Positions 16,681-24,805 of a stretch of DNA of 54,856 nucleotides are shown in pieces. Origin of the DNA: CAYPYI01 sp964415085 (lineage in GTDB: Bacteria; Bacillota; Clostridia; Tissierellales; Tissierellaceae); contig CAYPYI010000005.1 in assembly GCA_964415085.1 (NCBI GenBank), forward strand, positions 1 through 54,856, given 5' to 3'. The notes under the pieces are model-generated. The model was given only the letters and a program-made list of their open reading frames with translations, was not told the DNA's origin and ran no database searches. The first letter of the stretch is position 1. Every line of letters begins with the position of its first letter. Both the position numbers and the translations under genes were made by a program.

Positions 16681-17460
16681 ATGAATAATATAAAAATTGA
16701 AACTAAAAATTTAAAAGTTACTTTATCAGGAAAGGATATTATAAAAGATATAAATATTGAAATACCAAAAAATAAATTTGTTGGTATTATAGGTCCAAAT
16801 GGAAGTGGTAAAAGTACTATGCTAAAAAGTATTTATAGAGTATTAAAACCAAGTGGAGGTAGTATATATCTAGATGGTAAAGATTTAAAAGATACTTCTA
16901 TAAAAGAAAGTGCAAAAAAACTTGCAGTGTTATCCCAAGCAAGTCAAATGTCATTTGATTTTACTGTATTTGATATGGTTCTAATGGGCAGAAGTCCTTA
17001 TAAAAAACCTTTAGAATCAGATACATTAAAAGATATTGAACTAGCCAACGAGTCTTTAAAAAAAGTTGGAATGTATGAATATAAAGATAGAATATATACT
17101 TCATTATCCGGTGGAGAACAGCAAAGAATACTTTTAGCGCGTGCTTTAACACAAGATACAAATTGCTATATCTTAGATGAGCCAACTAATCACTTAGATA
17201 TAAAATATCAACTTGAAATACTTGATATTGTTAAAAATTTAGAAGTCACAAGCATAGTGGCACTACATGATTTAAACCTTGCATGCATGTATTGTGATTA
17301 TATATATGTAATGGATAAAGGAAATATTGTAGCAAGTGGAAAACCTAAAGAACTTATAACTGAGAAATTGATTAAAGATATATATGGAGTGGAATCAAAA
17401 GTAGAATATAATGAGCTGGATGATAGAATATATATTTTTTATAAAGCTAGTAAAAAATAA
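16681..17460 (+). CDS. ABC transporter ATP-binding protein (BtuD/FecE-like, second system)
   Basis: This 259-residue ATPase has Walker A GPNGSGKST, Q-loop VLSQASQMS, signature LSGGEQQRILLARALTQ, Walker B CYILDEPTNHLD and switch His in ALHDLNLA. The ATG follows the permease stop codon with no gap; GAGGG about 9 bases upstream lies in the permease end, so translation is probably coupled. It completes a second F-C-D importer set. The operon ends at a bidirectional terminator shared with the reverse-strand YaiI/YqxD gene. Confidence 0.9.
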   Translation: MNNIKIETKNLKVTLSGKDIIKDINIEIPKNKFVGIIGPNGSGKSTMLKSIYRVLKPSGGSIYLDGKDLKDTSIKESAKKLAVLSQASQMSFDFTVFDMVLMGRSPYKKPLESDTLKDIELANESLKKVGMYEYKDRIYTSLSGGEQQRILLARALTQDTNCYILDEPTNHLDIKYQLEILDIVKNLEVTSIVALHDLNLACMYCDYIYVMDKGNIVASGKPKELITEKLIKDIYGVESKVEYNELDDRIYIFYKASKK

Positions 17461-17484
17461 AGTAACCTTATTGGTTACTTTTTT
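17461..17484. terminator. bidirectional intrinsic terminator
   Basis: The stem AGTAACC / GGTTACT has loop TTATT and is flanked by T6 on the plus strand and TTTATTTTTT on the minus strand. The stop codon of the reverse gene (17468-17470) lies in the loop. Confidence 0.88.
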
Positions 17485-17908
17485 CTATTATATTTCTTAA
17501 GTTTATTTCAAATAATTCATCCTGGGATTTATTTCTTTTTGGGGTATTGGAATGACGTTTATTTTTTCTTCTAAGTTCACTATGTATATGTCTTGTATTT
17601 AAAAAAGAATTAATGTTTTCATTATCAAAAATAATACCATTTTGATTTATACAAATTGCCTCTTTAGCTAAAGCTAGAGCACTTAATCCATAGTCTTGAG
17701 TAACAACAATATCCCCTTTAGTAATTCTATTTACTATATAAAAATCAGCACTATCATTTGATATATCTACAGAAATAACTTCCGCATAATCACTTGTAAT
17801 TTCATGAGCGTAGTTTTTAACAATTACTACATGGATATTAAATTGTTTCGCTATTTTAACTGTGTTCTCCACTACAGGAGATCCATCTGCATCAATAAAA
17901 ATTTTCAT
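17468..17908 (-). CDS. YaiI/YqxD family protein (DUF188)
   Basis: This 146-residue soluble protein has the family hallmarks: N-terminal KIFIDADGSPVVENTV, the NDSADFYIVNRITKGDIVVTQD region, the LSALALAK segment, and the C-terminal NTRHIHSELRRKNKR followed by a basic stretch. The fold is PIN/NYN-like with conserved Asp residues (IDADGSP, DIVVTQDYG), suggesting a nuclease, but the biochemical role is not established. The start is supported by AGGTG 4-5 bases upstream on the minus strand. Monocistronic. Confidence 0.88.
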   Translation of the reverse strand: MKIFIDADGSPVVENTVKIAKQFNIHVVIVKNYAHEITSDYAEVISVDISNDSADFYIVNRITKGDIVVTQDYGLSALALAKEAICINQNGIIFDNENINSFLNTRHIHSELRRKNKRHSNTPKRNKSQDELFEINLRNIIEKSNQ

Positions 17909-17988
17909 ATCATCACCTATAATAATTATATCATATAATATTTTTTAATATATATATAAAGGGTAAATATAATTATAGGGGTGATATT

Positions 17989-18327
17989 ATGATAAAGGTT
18001 GTGTTTGATGTTAGTGATAAAAATAAAGTGGAAGCTGTATTCCAAAATATATTAAATGTATTAGAAGATTTTGATTATAAGGATATTGAGATAGAACTTG
18101 TAAATTATGCTGATAGTATTTTATACTATTTAAGTAAAAATAATCCAAATTTAGAAAAGATAAATAAATTACTAGATTTAGGAGTTAAAATTTCAGTATG
18201 TTCAAATAGCATGAAGAAAAATGAAGTATCTAAAGATGATTTTGTTTTTGATGCTAATGTAGTACCCGCAGGCATAGGACACATTATAAGATTACAAAAT
18301 AGCGGATATTTATATATAAAGCCATAA
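17989..18327 (+). CDS. DsrE-family protein
   Basis: This 112-residue cytoplasmic protein has the alpha/beta DsrE/DsrF fold pattern: N-terminal KVVFDVSDKNKVEAVFQNILN, central IELVNYADSILYYL, VKISVCSNSMKK with the single Cys where sulfur-transfer members carry theirs, and the closing VPAGIGHIIRLQNSGYLYIKP block. Related proteins bind or relay sulfur or small ligands; the specific role is unknown. AGGGGTGAT is the RBS. It has its own terminator, shared with the convergent FUSC-like gene. Confidence 0.82.
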   Translation: MIKVVFDVSDKNKVEAVFQNILNVLEDFDYKDIEIELVNYADSILYYLSKNNPNLEKINKLLDLGVKISVCSNSMKKNEVSKDDFVFDANVVPAGIGHIIRLQNSGYLYIKP

Positions 18328-18357
18328 AAAAAGTACTCTTTTAAAAGAGTACTTTTT
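18328..18357. terminator. bidirectional intrinsic terminator
   Basis: A perfect 30-bp palindrome (arms AAAAAGTACTCTTTT and its complement) lies between convergent genes. The minus-strand stop codon overlaps its right end. Confidence 0.9.
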
Positions 18358-18880
18358 ATATATCATAAGGATTTATTGTAATATTTACAATAACAGATAC
18401 AACAATACCTATAAAAGTTTCAAATACTCGATAGACAACAAACATTAAAGGCTCGATATTAGGAGTAAGAGCCATAGAAACAGTAACAATAAAATATACT
18501 ATGGTTCCTATAACTACAGATTCAGGAACTTTTATAGTTACTATTGTATGTATTAATGGAATAACTAAAACACTTATTAGGATGTAATAGGAAATGCCAT
18601 TGACATTCATATTAAATTTTCTTGCAATTAAAATAGCAATAAGACCATAAATACCACCTATTATTGTTCCGGTTAGTCTTTCAAAACCTGAGGTAATACC
18701 ATTTTTAGGGCTTCCCTTCATGCAAATAACAGCTGCAAATAAAGAATATTTTGGATCAGAATTTCTAATTAAACTAATAAGTAAGCAAATAAATACAGCA
18801 ATTGCAGTTTTTATGGTTCTAAAACCAATAGGTTTAATAATCTTGTTATTAATATCTTTAGAATTATTTCCACTACTCAT
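18356..18880 (-). CDS. FUSC/aromatic acid exporter-family membrane protein, copy 1
   Basis: This 174-residue protein has five or six hydrophobic segments and matches the N-terminal membrane module of the ArAE/FUSC family: GFRTIKTAIAVFICLLIS, AVICMKGSPKNGITSGFERLTGT, GGIYGL and the late ALTPNIEPLMFVVYRVFETFIGI block. The C-terminal cytoplasmic domain of larger family members is absent. The RBS AAGGAGT is upstream. A paralogue lies directly upstream at 19004-19534 with closely similar sequence and leader, showing a tandem duplication. Substrate unknown. Confidence 0.82.
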   Translation of the reverse strand: MSSGNNSKDINNKIIKPIGFRTIKTAIAVFICLLISLIRNSDPKYSLFAAVICMKGSPKNGITSGFERLTGTIIGGIYGLIAILIARKFNMNVNGISYYILISVLVIPLIHTIVTIKVPESVVIGTIVYFIVTVSMALTPNIEPLMFVVYRVFETFIGIVVSVIVNITINPYDI

Positions 18881-18908
18881 ACTAAAAAAAACTCCTTTCT
18901 ATAAAGAA

Positions 18909-18937
18909 ATATTATCACAGTAGAAATAAATTGCCGA
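18909..18937 (-). promoter_or_regulatory. promoter of FUSC-like copy 1
   Basis: On the minus strand TCGGCA, a 17-nt spacer and TAATAT. The same arrangement recurs upstream of copy 2, so the promoter was duplicated with the gene. Confidence 0.6.
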
Positions 18938-18964
18938 TAGTAGAGTGCTAAAGAGCTAAATAAA

Positions 18965-18993
18965 AAAAGCAAAACTTTATAAGTTTTGCTTTT
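18965..18993 (-). terminator. intrinsic terminator of FUSC-like copy 2
   Basis: A 13-bp inverted repeat AAAAGCAAAACTT / AAGTTTTGCTTTT with loop TAT; the minus-strand 3' side continues in T residues. Confidence 0.85.
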
Positions 18994-19003
18994 GGTTATA
19001 TAT

Positions 19004-19534
19004 TTATTCTTCCATTTTATATCCTTTTCCTACAGTCATATTGACAATAACAGATACAAAAATACCTATAAATGTCTCAATAACCCTTCTTATAACAAAA
19101 ATAAGGGGTGTTATATCTGGAGTTAATGCCATAGATACTGTAACACTAAAAAATACAACAGCACCAATACTAACTGAATCTGGGACCTTTGCTAAAATTA
19201 TAGTATATATAACAGGAATTAGCATAAGTGCTATCATTATATAATAAGGTATCCCCAGAATATTCATACTAAAAGCTCTTGCAATAAGTATTGTAAAAAA
19301 CCCATAAATACCACCAATAGTTGTTCCTATTAACCTTTCCACACCTGACTCTATTCCTAGCTTAGGATTATTTTTCATTACAATAATAGCCGCAATTAAA
19401 GAGTTCATAGGGTCAGTATTTCTAAAGTAGCTAATTAATAAGCAAATAAATACAGCAACAACTGTTTTTATAGTTCTAAGTCCGAGAAAATTAAAATATT
19501 GTGTTTGATCATGATTTTCATTTTTATTACTCAT
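19004..19534 (-). CDS. FUSC/aromatic acid exporter-family membrane protein, copy 2
   Basis: This 176-residue paralogue of the neighbouring gene shares LGLRTIKTVVAVFICLLIS, the MKNNPKLGIESGVERLIGT block, GGIYGF and ALTPDITPLIFVIRRVIETFIGI. It likely has the same topology and acts as a homo- or hetero-oligomer with copy 1, which is an inference from adjacency. The RBS GGAAGGAG is upstream. Each copy has its own promoter and terminator, so they are not a simple operon. Confidence 0.82.
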   Translation of the reverse strand: MSNKNENHDQTQYFNFLGLRTIKTVVAVFICLLISYFRNTDPMNSLIAAIIVMKNNPKLGIESGVERLIGTTIGGIYGFFTILIARAFSMNILGIPYYIMIALMLIPVIYTIILAKVPDSVSIGAVVFFSVTVSMALTPDITPLIFVIRRVIETFIGIFVSVIVNMTVGKGYKMEE

Positions 19535-19558
19535 ATTAGCTCTCCTTCCTATAAAGAA

Positions 19559-19587
19559 ATATTATCATAGTAAAAATAAATTGTCGA
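19559..19587 (-). promoter_or_regulatory. promoter of FUSC-like copy 2
   Basis: On the minus strand TCGACA, a 17-nt spacer and TAATAT, within a ~35-bp block that matches the copy 1 leader at all but a few positions. Confidence 0.6.
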
Positions 19588-19610
19588 TAAGATTTTAAAA
19601 ATAAGATAAA

Positions 19611-19638
19611 TTGACACATTATAAACTTATGATACAAT
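19611..19638 (+). promoter_or_regulatory. promoter of the rubrerythrin gene
   Basis: Consensus TTGACA (19611-19616), a 16-nt spacer and TACAAT (19633-19638). Confidence 0.75.
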
Positions 19639-19681
19639 TAGTATTAGATACATTATACAAATAAATAGGAGGTTGGAATTT

Positions 19682-20266
19682 ATGTCAAAATTAGAAGGCA
19701 CTAAAACAGCAGTAAACTTAATGCATTCTTTTGCAGGAGAATCTCAAGCAACAATGAGATATAACTACTACTCAAAAGAGGCAAGAAAAGAAGGGTATAT
19801 TCAAATTGCTAATATCTTTAAGGAAACTGCAGATAACGAAGTAGAACATGCAAAAAGATTTTATAAATTTTTAAATGAAGACCTACAAGGTAAAGCTATT
19901 GATATAGCTGCAGATTTCCCAGTAATGTTAGGAAATACTAAGCAAAATCTTTTAGCTGCAGCAGAAGGGGAACATGAAGAGCAAGCAAATATGTACCCAA
20001 CATTTGCAGACATAGCTGAAGAAGAAGGATTTAAAGATATAGCTTATGTATTTAGAGAAATAGCTGAAGTAGAAGAAAGACATGAAAGAAGATTCAGAAA
20101 ATTACTTAAAAATATTGAAGAAGGAATAGTATTTGAAAGAGACGAAGTAGTAGAATGGAAATGTAATAACTGTGGATATATTCATACAGGAAAAGCAGCT
20201 CCTTCAAAATGTCCAGCTTGTGCACACGAGCAAAAATATTTTGAAATTTTTAAAGAGACATACTAA
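19682..20266 (+). CDS. rbr: rubrerythrin
   Basis: This 194-residue non-heme iron protein detoxifies hydrogen peroxide in the cytoplasm of anaerobes. The diiron-domain ligands are visible: Glu20 (GESQA), Glu53/His56 (NEVEHA), the EGEHEEQ segment near 95-101 and EVEERHER near 129-135. The C-terminal rubredoxin-like Fe(Cys)4 site is C161-x2-C164 and C177-x2-C180. Start 19682 is chosen over an in-frame TTG at 19673 because AGGAGG ends 9 bases upstream. It has its own consensus promoter and terminator; no PerR box was recognised. Confidence 0.96.
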   Translation: MSKLEGTKTAVNLMHSFAGESQATMRYNYYSKEARKEGYIQIANIFKETADNEVEHAKRFYKFLNEDLQGKAIDIAADFPVMLGNTKQNLLAAAEGEHEEQANMYPTFADIAEEEGFKDIAYVFREIAEVEERHERRFRKLLKNIEEGIVFERDEVVEWKCNNCGYIHTGKAAPSKCPACAHEQKYFEIFKETY

Positions 20267-20280
20267 AATGATTATAAAAA

Positions 20281-20312
20281 GACAAGGTTCTTTAAGAACT
20301 TTGTCTTTTTTT
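20281..20312 (+). terminator. intrinsic terminator of rbr
   Basis: An 11-bp stem GACAAGGTTCT / AGAACTTTGTC (one G-T pair) is followed by eight T. Confidence 0.88.
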
Positions 20313-20371
20313 TATAAATAATTATAAATGTGATAAAATAGAGATACAAGGTAAATTAAGGAGGTTATATA

Positions 20372-21019
20372 ATGGAAAATATTGAAATTATGAGTTATGT
20401 AGATCATACATTATTAAATCCTACATGCAAAAGAGAAGATATAGATAAATTAATAGAAGAATATTTTAAATATGGAGCAAAATCCGTATGCATACCACCG
20501 TCTTATGTTTCATATGTAAATGACAATTATAATAATATAAATATAACAACAGTTATAGGTTTTCCTTTAGGATATCAAGAAACTAAGGTAAAAGTCTATG
20601 AAGCAAAAAAAGCAATAAATGATGGTGCAAATGAAATTGATATGGTAATAAATATTACTGATTTAAAAAATAAAAATTATGATAAAATATTAAAAGAGAT
20701 AAATTTAATTAAGAAAGAAATAAAAGATAAAACTTTAAAGGTAATAATAGAGACATGCTATTTATCCAATGAAGAAAAGATAAAAATGTGTGAAATTATA
20801 TCAGATTCTGATGCTGATTATATTAAGACATCAACAGGTTTTGGATCAGAAGGAGCAACAGTTTCAGATATCAAGTTATTTAGAGATAATCTGTCTAAAG
20901 ATAAGAAAATAAAAGCTGCAGGTGGAATAAAAACCAAAGAAGATATGATAGAATATATAAACTTAGGTTGCGATAGATTAGGGACAAGTTCAGCTATAAA
21001 AATTCTTTTTCATAAATAA
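20372..21019 (+). CDS. deoC: deoxyribose-phosphate aldolase
   Basis: This 215-residue class I aldolase splits 2-deoxyribose-5-phosphate into glyceraldehyde-3-phosphate and acetaldehyde in nucleoside catabolism. The Schiff-base Lys is K152 in DYIKTSTGF, with the proton-relay Lys K181 in KAAGGIKT and Asp residues in ANEIDMVINI near 87-93. Length is typical. AGGAGG precedes the ATG by 9 bases. It is first in an operon with ybaK and a phosphohexomutase; the mutase could supply deoxyribose-5-phosphate from deoxyribose-1-phosphate, so the pair makes metabolic sense. Confidence 0.94.
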   Translation: MENIEIMSYVDHTLLNPTCKREDIDKLIEEYFKYGAKSVCIPPSYVSYVNDNYNNINITTVIGFPLGYQETKVKVYEAKKAINDGANEIDMVINITDLKNKNYDKILKEINLIKKEIKDKTLKVIIETCYLSNEEKIKMCEIISDSDADYIKTSTGFGSEGATVSDIKLFRDNLSKDKKIKAAGGIKTKEDMIEYINLGCDRLGTSSAIKILFHK

Positions 21020-21041
21020 ATTTTAGAAGGAAGGAAAAATT

Positions 21042-21509
21042 ATGTCAAAAACAAATGCAATGAGAATATTAGATGGTAAAAAAATAAAATATGAAATGTT
21101 AGAGTATGATATAAGTGATGATAAGGTAGATGGTATAAGTGTAGCTAAAAAAATTAATATGCCTCTTAATCAAGTTTATAAAACTCTAGTAGCTAATAGT
21201 AGTGATGATGTATATGTTTTTGTGATACCAGTTGATAAGGAGTTAAATTTAAAAAAAGCAGCTAAAAGTGTAAATGCAAAAAAGATAGAACTAGTTAGAG
21301 TTGATGAAATAGAAAAACTTACAGGATATATACGAGGGGGATGCTCTCCAATAGGAATGAAGAAGAAGTATAAGACTTTTATACAAGAAGATTGTTTAGA
21401 AGAAGATAAAATAGTAGTAAGTGGAGGGAAAATAGGAAGTCAGATTAAAATCAATCCTAAAGATCTAATAAGAGTAGTAAATGCAAAAACTGTAGATATA
21501 ATTGAATAG
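21042..21509 (+). CDS. ybaK: Cys-tRNA(Pro)/aminoacyl-tRNA deacylase (YbaK/EbsC)
   Basis: This 155-residue trans-editing enzyme hydrolyses mischarged Cys-tRNA(Pro). The N-terminus SKTNAMRILDGKKIKYEMLEYD matches the YbaK family, as do VAKKINMPLNQVYKTLV (the conserved catalytic Lys region), the VNAKKIELVRVDEIEKLTGY segment and GGCSPIGMKKKYKTFI. AAGGAAGG lies upstream. Its stop codon overlaps the Shine-Dalgarno site of the downstream mutase, indicating tight operon structure. Confidence 0.92.
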   Translation: MSKTNAMRILDGKKIKYEMLEYDISDDKVDGISVAKKINMPLNQVYKTLVANSSDDVYVFVIPVDKELNLKKAAKSVNAKKIELVRVDEIEKLTGYIRGGCSPIGMKKKYKTFIQEDCLEEDKIVVSGGKIGSQIKINPKDLIRVVNAKTVDIIE

Positions 21510-21519
21510 GAGGATTTGT

Positions 21520-23208
21520 ATGGAATATTTAAACAAATATAAAGAGTGGCTAGAAAATGATATATTTGATGAAGAAACAAAAAAAGAGCTAGTTCAGATT
21601 CAAAATGACGATTTAGAAATTAAGGATAGATTTTACAGCGATTTAAGATTTGGTACAGCAGGATTAAGAGGAAAGTTAGGTGCTGGGACTAATAGAATGA
21701 ATAAATATACTGTTGCACTAGCTACTCAAGGATTAAGTAATGTTATATCAAATGAGGGTGACGAGGCTAAAGAGAAAGGTGTAGTTATTGCTTATGATGT
21801 AAGGAAAAAGTCAGATGAATTTGCTAATATTGCAGCTAGTGTGTTAACTGCAAATGGAATAAAAGTTTATTTGTTTGATGATATTAGATCAACTCCACTT
21901 TTAGCATATAGTGTAAGAAGACTAAAGACACAAGCAGGCATTATAGTAACAGCAAGCCATAATCCAAGAGAATATAATGGATATAAGGTATATTGGGATG
22001 ATGGTTCTCAAATACTTGATAAAGTGGCAAATGATATCTTACTTGAAATTGAAAAAATAGGAAAGTTTGAAAATATAAAGTATAAAGATTTAAATGAAGC
22101 GAAAGAAGAAGGATTGCTTGAAATTTTAGATGATACAATTGATAAAGAATATTTAAATATTAGATTGTCAGAAAAAATAACAGATGATGTAGATAAAGAT
22201 ATAAAGATAGTCTATACACCCTTAAACGGAGTAGGAAATAAGCCAGTAAGAGAAATCTTAAAAAGGAGAGGATTTGAGAATGTATTTGTAGTTAAAGAAC
22301 AGGAAAATCCAGATCCTAATTTTACTACAGTAGGATATCCTAATCCGGAAGATATAAATGCATTTGATTTAAGTATAAAACTTGCAAAAGAGATAGATGC
22401 AGACTTTATAATAGCAACAGATCCTGATTCAGATAGACTATCTTTTGTAGAGAAACATGAAGGAGAATATGTTTATTTTACGGGGAATGAAATAGGTATT
22501 TTACTGGTTAATTATATACTATCAGTAAGAAATGAAAAAGGAGATTTACCTAAAAATGGTGCAATTGTAAAGAGTATTGTTACTGGTGATATGACAAAAG
22601 AAATAGCTAAAAAATATGGTGTTAAAACTTTTGAAACATTAACAGGATTTAAAAATATATGCTCTAAAGCTAATGAATGGGAAGTAACTAAAGAGTATGA
22701 ATATATATTTGGCTTTGAAGAAAGTATAGGTTATACTTATGGAGATTTAGTTAGAGATAAAGATGCAATAGTAACAGCTATGTTATCTGCTGAAATGGCA
22801 GGATATTATAAAAAAAATAATAAGACATTAACAAATGTTTTACATGAATTATATGAGGAATTTGGATATTATAAAGAAGATTTATTCTCAATAGTTTTAG
22901 ATGGTATTGAAGGAATGGAAAGAATAACGAGAATTATGGATAGTTTTAGAGAAAAAGGTATTTCTCAGGTTAATGACTTATATTTAGATAAAATTATTGA
23001 TTATTTAAATGAAAATACAGGAAATCCAAAAAGTAATGTTTTAAAATATTATTATCATGAAGGATCATGGTTTGCAATAAGGCCTTCTGGAACAGAACCT
23101 AAGTTAAAGATATATATATATTCAAATGATGAAAGTGAAGAAGTAGCACAAGAAAAAATTAAAAATTTAAAAGAAAGTATTTTGAAAAAAATTGATATGA
23201 TTAAATAA
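21520..23208 (+). CDS. phospho-sugar mutase (phosphoglucomutase/phosphopentomutase class)
   Basis: This 562-residue enzyme belongs to the alpha-D-phosphohexomutase superfamily. All four domains are marked: RFGTAGLRG near residue 46, the phosphoserine loop TASHNPREYNGYK near 143-155, the Mg2+ loop DPDSDRLS near 300, the sugar loop GFEESIGY near 398, and the phosphate-binding RPSGTEPKLKIY near 524. It interconverts hexose (or pentose) 1- and 6-/5-phosphates. Start 21520 is chosen because TAGGAGGAT lies immediately upstream; the TTG/ATG region at 21502 overlaps ybaK. Its position beside deoC leaves a phosphopentomutase role open. Confidence 0.92.
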   Translation: MEYLNKYKEWLENDIFDEETKKELVQIQNDDLEIKDRFYSDLRFGTAGLRGKLGAGTNRMNKYTVALATQGLSNVISNEGDEAKEKGVVIAYDVRKKSDEFANIAASVLTANGIKVYLFDDIRSTPLLAYSVRRLKTQAGIIVTASHNPREYNGYKVYWDDGSQILDKVANDILLEIEKIGKFENIKYKDLNEAKEEGLLEILDDTIDKEYLNIRLSEKITDDVDKDIKIVYTPLNGVGNKPVREILKRRGFENVFVVKEQENPDPNFTTVGYPNPEDINAFDLSIKLAKEIDADFIIATDPDSDRLSFVEKHEGEYVYFTGNEIGILLVNYILSVRNEKGDLPKNGAIVKSIVTGDMTKEIAKKYGVKTFETLTGFKNICSKANEWEVTKEYEYIFGFEESIGYTYGDLVRDKDAIVTAMLSAEMAGYYKKNNKTLTNVLHELYEEFGYYKEDLFSIVLDGIEGMERITRIMDSFREKGISQVNDLYLDKIIDYLNENTGNPKSNVLKYYYHEGSWFAIRPSGTEPKLKIYIYSNDESEEVAQEKIKNLKESILKKIDMIK

Positions 23209-23215
23209 ATCTAAA

Positions 23216-23256
23216 GGTTCTTAAGTAACATTAATTTGTTATTAAGAATCTTTTTT
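23216..23256 (+). terminator. intrinsic terminator of the deoC operon
   Basis: A 14-15 bp stem (23216-23230 / 23237-23250) with loop TTAATT is followed by six T. Confidence 0.9.
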
Positions 23257-23351
23257 GATAGAATTAAAATGTATGTGTAAAAAGAAATAAAAGGAGGGAA
23301 GAAAAAAAGTTAGTTATTAAAGGGTATATATAATTTAGGGAGATGATTTAT

Positions 23352-24737
23352 ATGGGTAGTTCGCCCACGGCGGATAAGGAGTATTCCAAGGCTTATGTAA
23401 GGAATCAAATAATTACAATAGCAGGACCAGTATTTATTGAGTTATTACTAGGATCCTTGTTTGGTATGGTTGATATGATTATGCTTGGAAATTATGGTAC
23501 AGATCAAATTTCTGCTGCAGGAATTGCAGCTGTAGGTATAACCAACCAAGTAGTATTTATTGGGCTTTCACTAGTACAATCATTAAATATCGGTGCTACA
23601 GCTATGGTAGCAAGGTATGTAGGAGCAAATAGAGAAGAAGATATTGAAGATGTAGTTAGGCATATTATACTACTGACACAAATATTTTTAGTAATACCAA
23701 TTCTTTTTATTGGCTTAAGATATACTGACAAAGTAATGACATTTATAGGGGCACATAGTGATACCTTACAGGTAGGAAGAGAATATTTTAGAGCTATTGT
23801 ATTAGGTTTTATTTTTCAGGCATTTAACTTTTCGGTATTTGCTTCTATGAGAGGTTCTGGGGATACCAAGACACCTATGAGAATTAATATTGCAGTAAAT
23901 TTATTTAACGTAATAGGAAATATGGTTTTAATTTATGGTTTATTTGGCATGCCAGAACTTGGTGTTACAGGTGCAGCAGTATCCACTGTAATATCACAAG
24001 TAATAGCTAGTTTATTATTAATAAGATATATATTAACACCAGGTAACTTAGTAAGTATAAATATAAAGAAAAGATTTAAATATAATAAAGACATAGTTTA
24101 TAACCTTATTAAAATTGGTGTACCAGCTGCATTAGAACAAGTTGCTTTGAGAATAGGTATTATAACTTTTATAAAAATTGTATCAACTCTTGGTACAGAA
24201 GCTTATGCAACACACCAAATTTCAATAAATATAAAGAATCTATCATTTACTCCGGGACAAGCTTTTGGTATAGCAGCTTCAACATTGACAGGAAGAAGTT
24301 TGGGTGAAAATAGACCAGATTTAGCAGAAAGATATATTAATGCATGTAAAAGAATAGGGGCTTTAATATCAACAGCTATGGCAATTTTATTTTTCTTTTT
24401 CGGAGGACAAATAGCAAGTCTTTATACATCTAATGCAAATGTTATAGCTGAATCAGCTAAGATACTTAAGGTAATGGCTTTTGCACAACCTTTCCAAAGT
24501 TCACAACTTATTATATCAGGAGGATTAAGGGGTGCAGGAGATACTGTTTGGACTTTAATATCGACTTTTATAGGAGTGTTAGTAATAAGAATAATTCTTG
24601 CAAGGTATTTTGTACTAAACTTAGGAATGGGACTTATTGGAGCATGGCTTGCAGTTTTTGTAGATCAGTTTATTAGATGGTTACTTATTAAATATAGGTA
24701 TGGTACAGGCCACTGGAAGCAAATTAAAATTAGATAA
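23352..24737 (+). CDS. MATE family efflux transporter
   Basis: This 461-residue, twelve-helix cation-coupled multidrug exporter is of the NorM/DinF-like MATE type. It has two internal halves: the first around AGPVFIELLLGSLFGMVDMIMLG and GSGDTKTPMRI (read as separate segments), the second around IGVPAALEQVALRIG and GGLRGAGDTVWT. The paired Gly-Asp-Thr motifs at the end of each sixth helix region are characteristic. Start 23352 is preferred because GGGAG at 23338-23342 is 9 bases upstream; ATG 23343 is too close. Monocistronic, with a bidirectional terminator after it. Substrate unknown. Confidence 0.9.
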   Translation: MGSSPTADKEYSKAYVRNQIITIAGPVFIELLLGSLFGMVDMIMLGNYGTDQISAAGIAAVGITNQVVFIGLSLVQSLNIGATAMVARYVGANREEDIEDVVRHIILLTQIFLVIPILFIGLRYTDKVMTFIGAHSDTLQVGREYFRAIVLGFIFQAFNFSVFASMRGSGDTKTPMRINIAVNLFNVIGNMVLIYGLFGMPELGVTGAAVSTVISQVIASLLLIRYILTPGNLVSINIKKRFKYNKDIVYNLIKIGVPAALEQVALRIGIITFIKIVSTLGTEAYATHQISINIKNLSFTPGQAFGIAASTLTGRSLGENRPDLAERYINACKRIGALISTAMAILFFFFGGQIASLYTSNANVIAESAKILKVMAFAQPFQSSQLIISGGLRGAGDTVWTLISTFIGVLVIRIILARYFVLNLGMGLIGAWLAVFVDQFIRWLLIKYRYGTGHWKQIKIR

Positions 24738-24759
24738 TGTAAAAAATATATAAATTAGA

Positions 24760-24797
24760 ACAGACCTTTACTTTTGAAAGTAAAGGTCTGTATTTTT
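24760..24797. terminator. bidirectional intrinsic terminator
   Basis: A perfect 15-bp stem ACAGACCTTTACTTT / complement has a 2-base loop, with TATTTTTAT on the right and an A-rich run on the left. It serves both the MATE gene and the reverse-strand sdaA genes. Confidence 0.9.
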
Positions 24798-24805
24798 ATA
24801 GAAAA

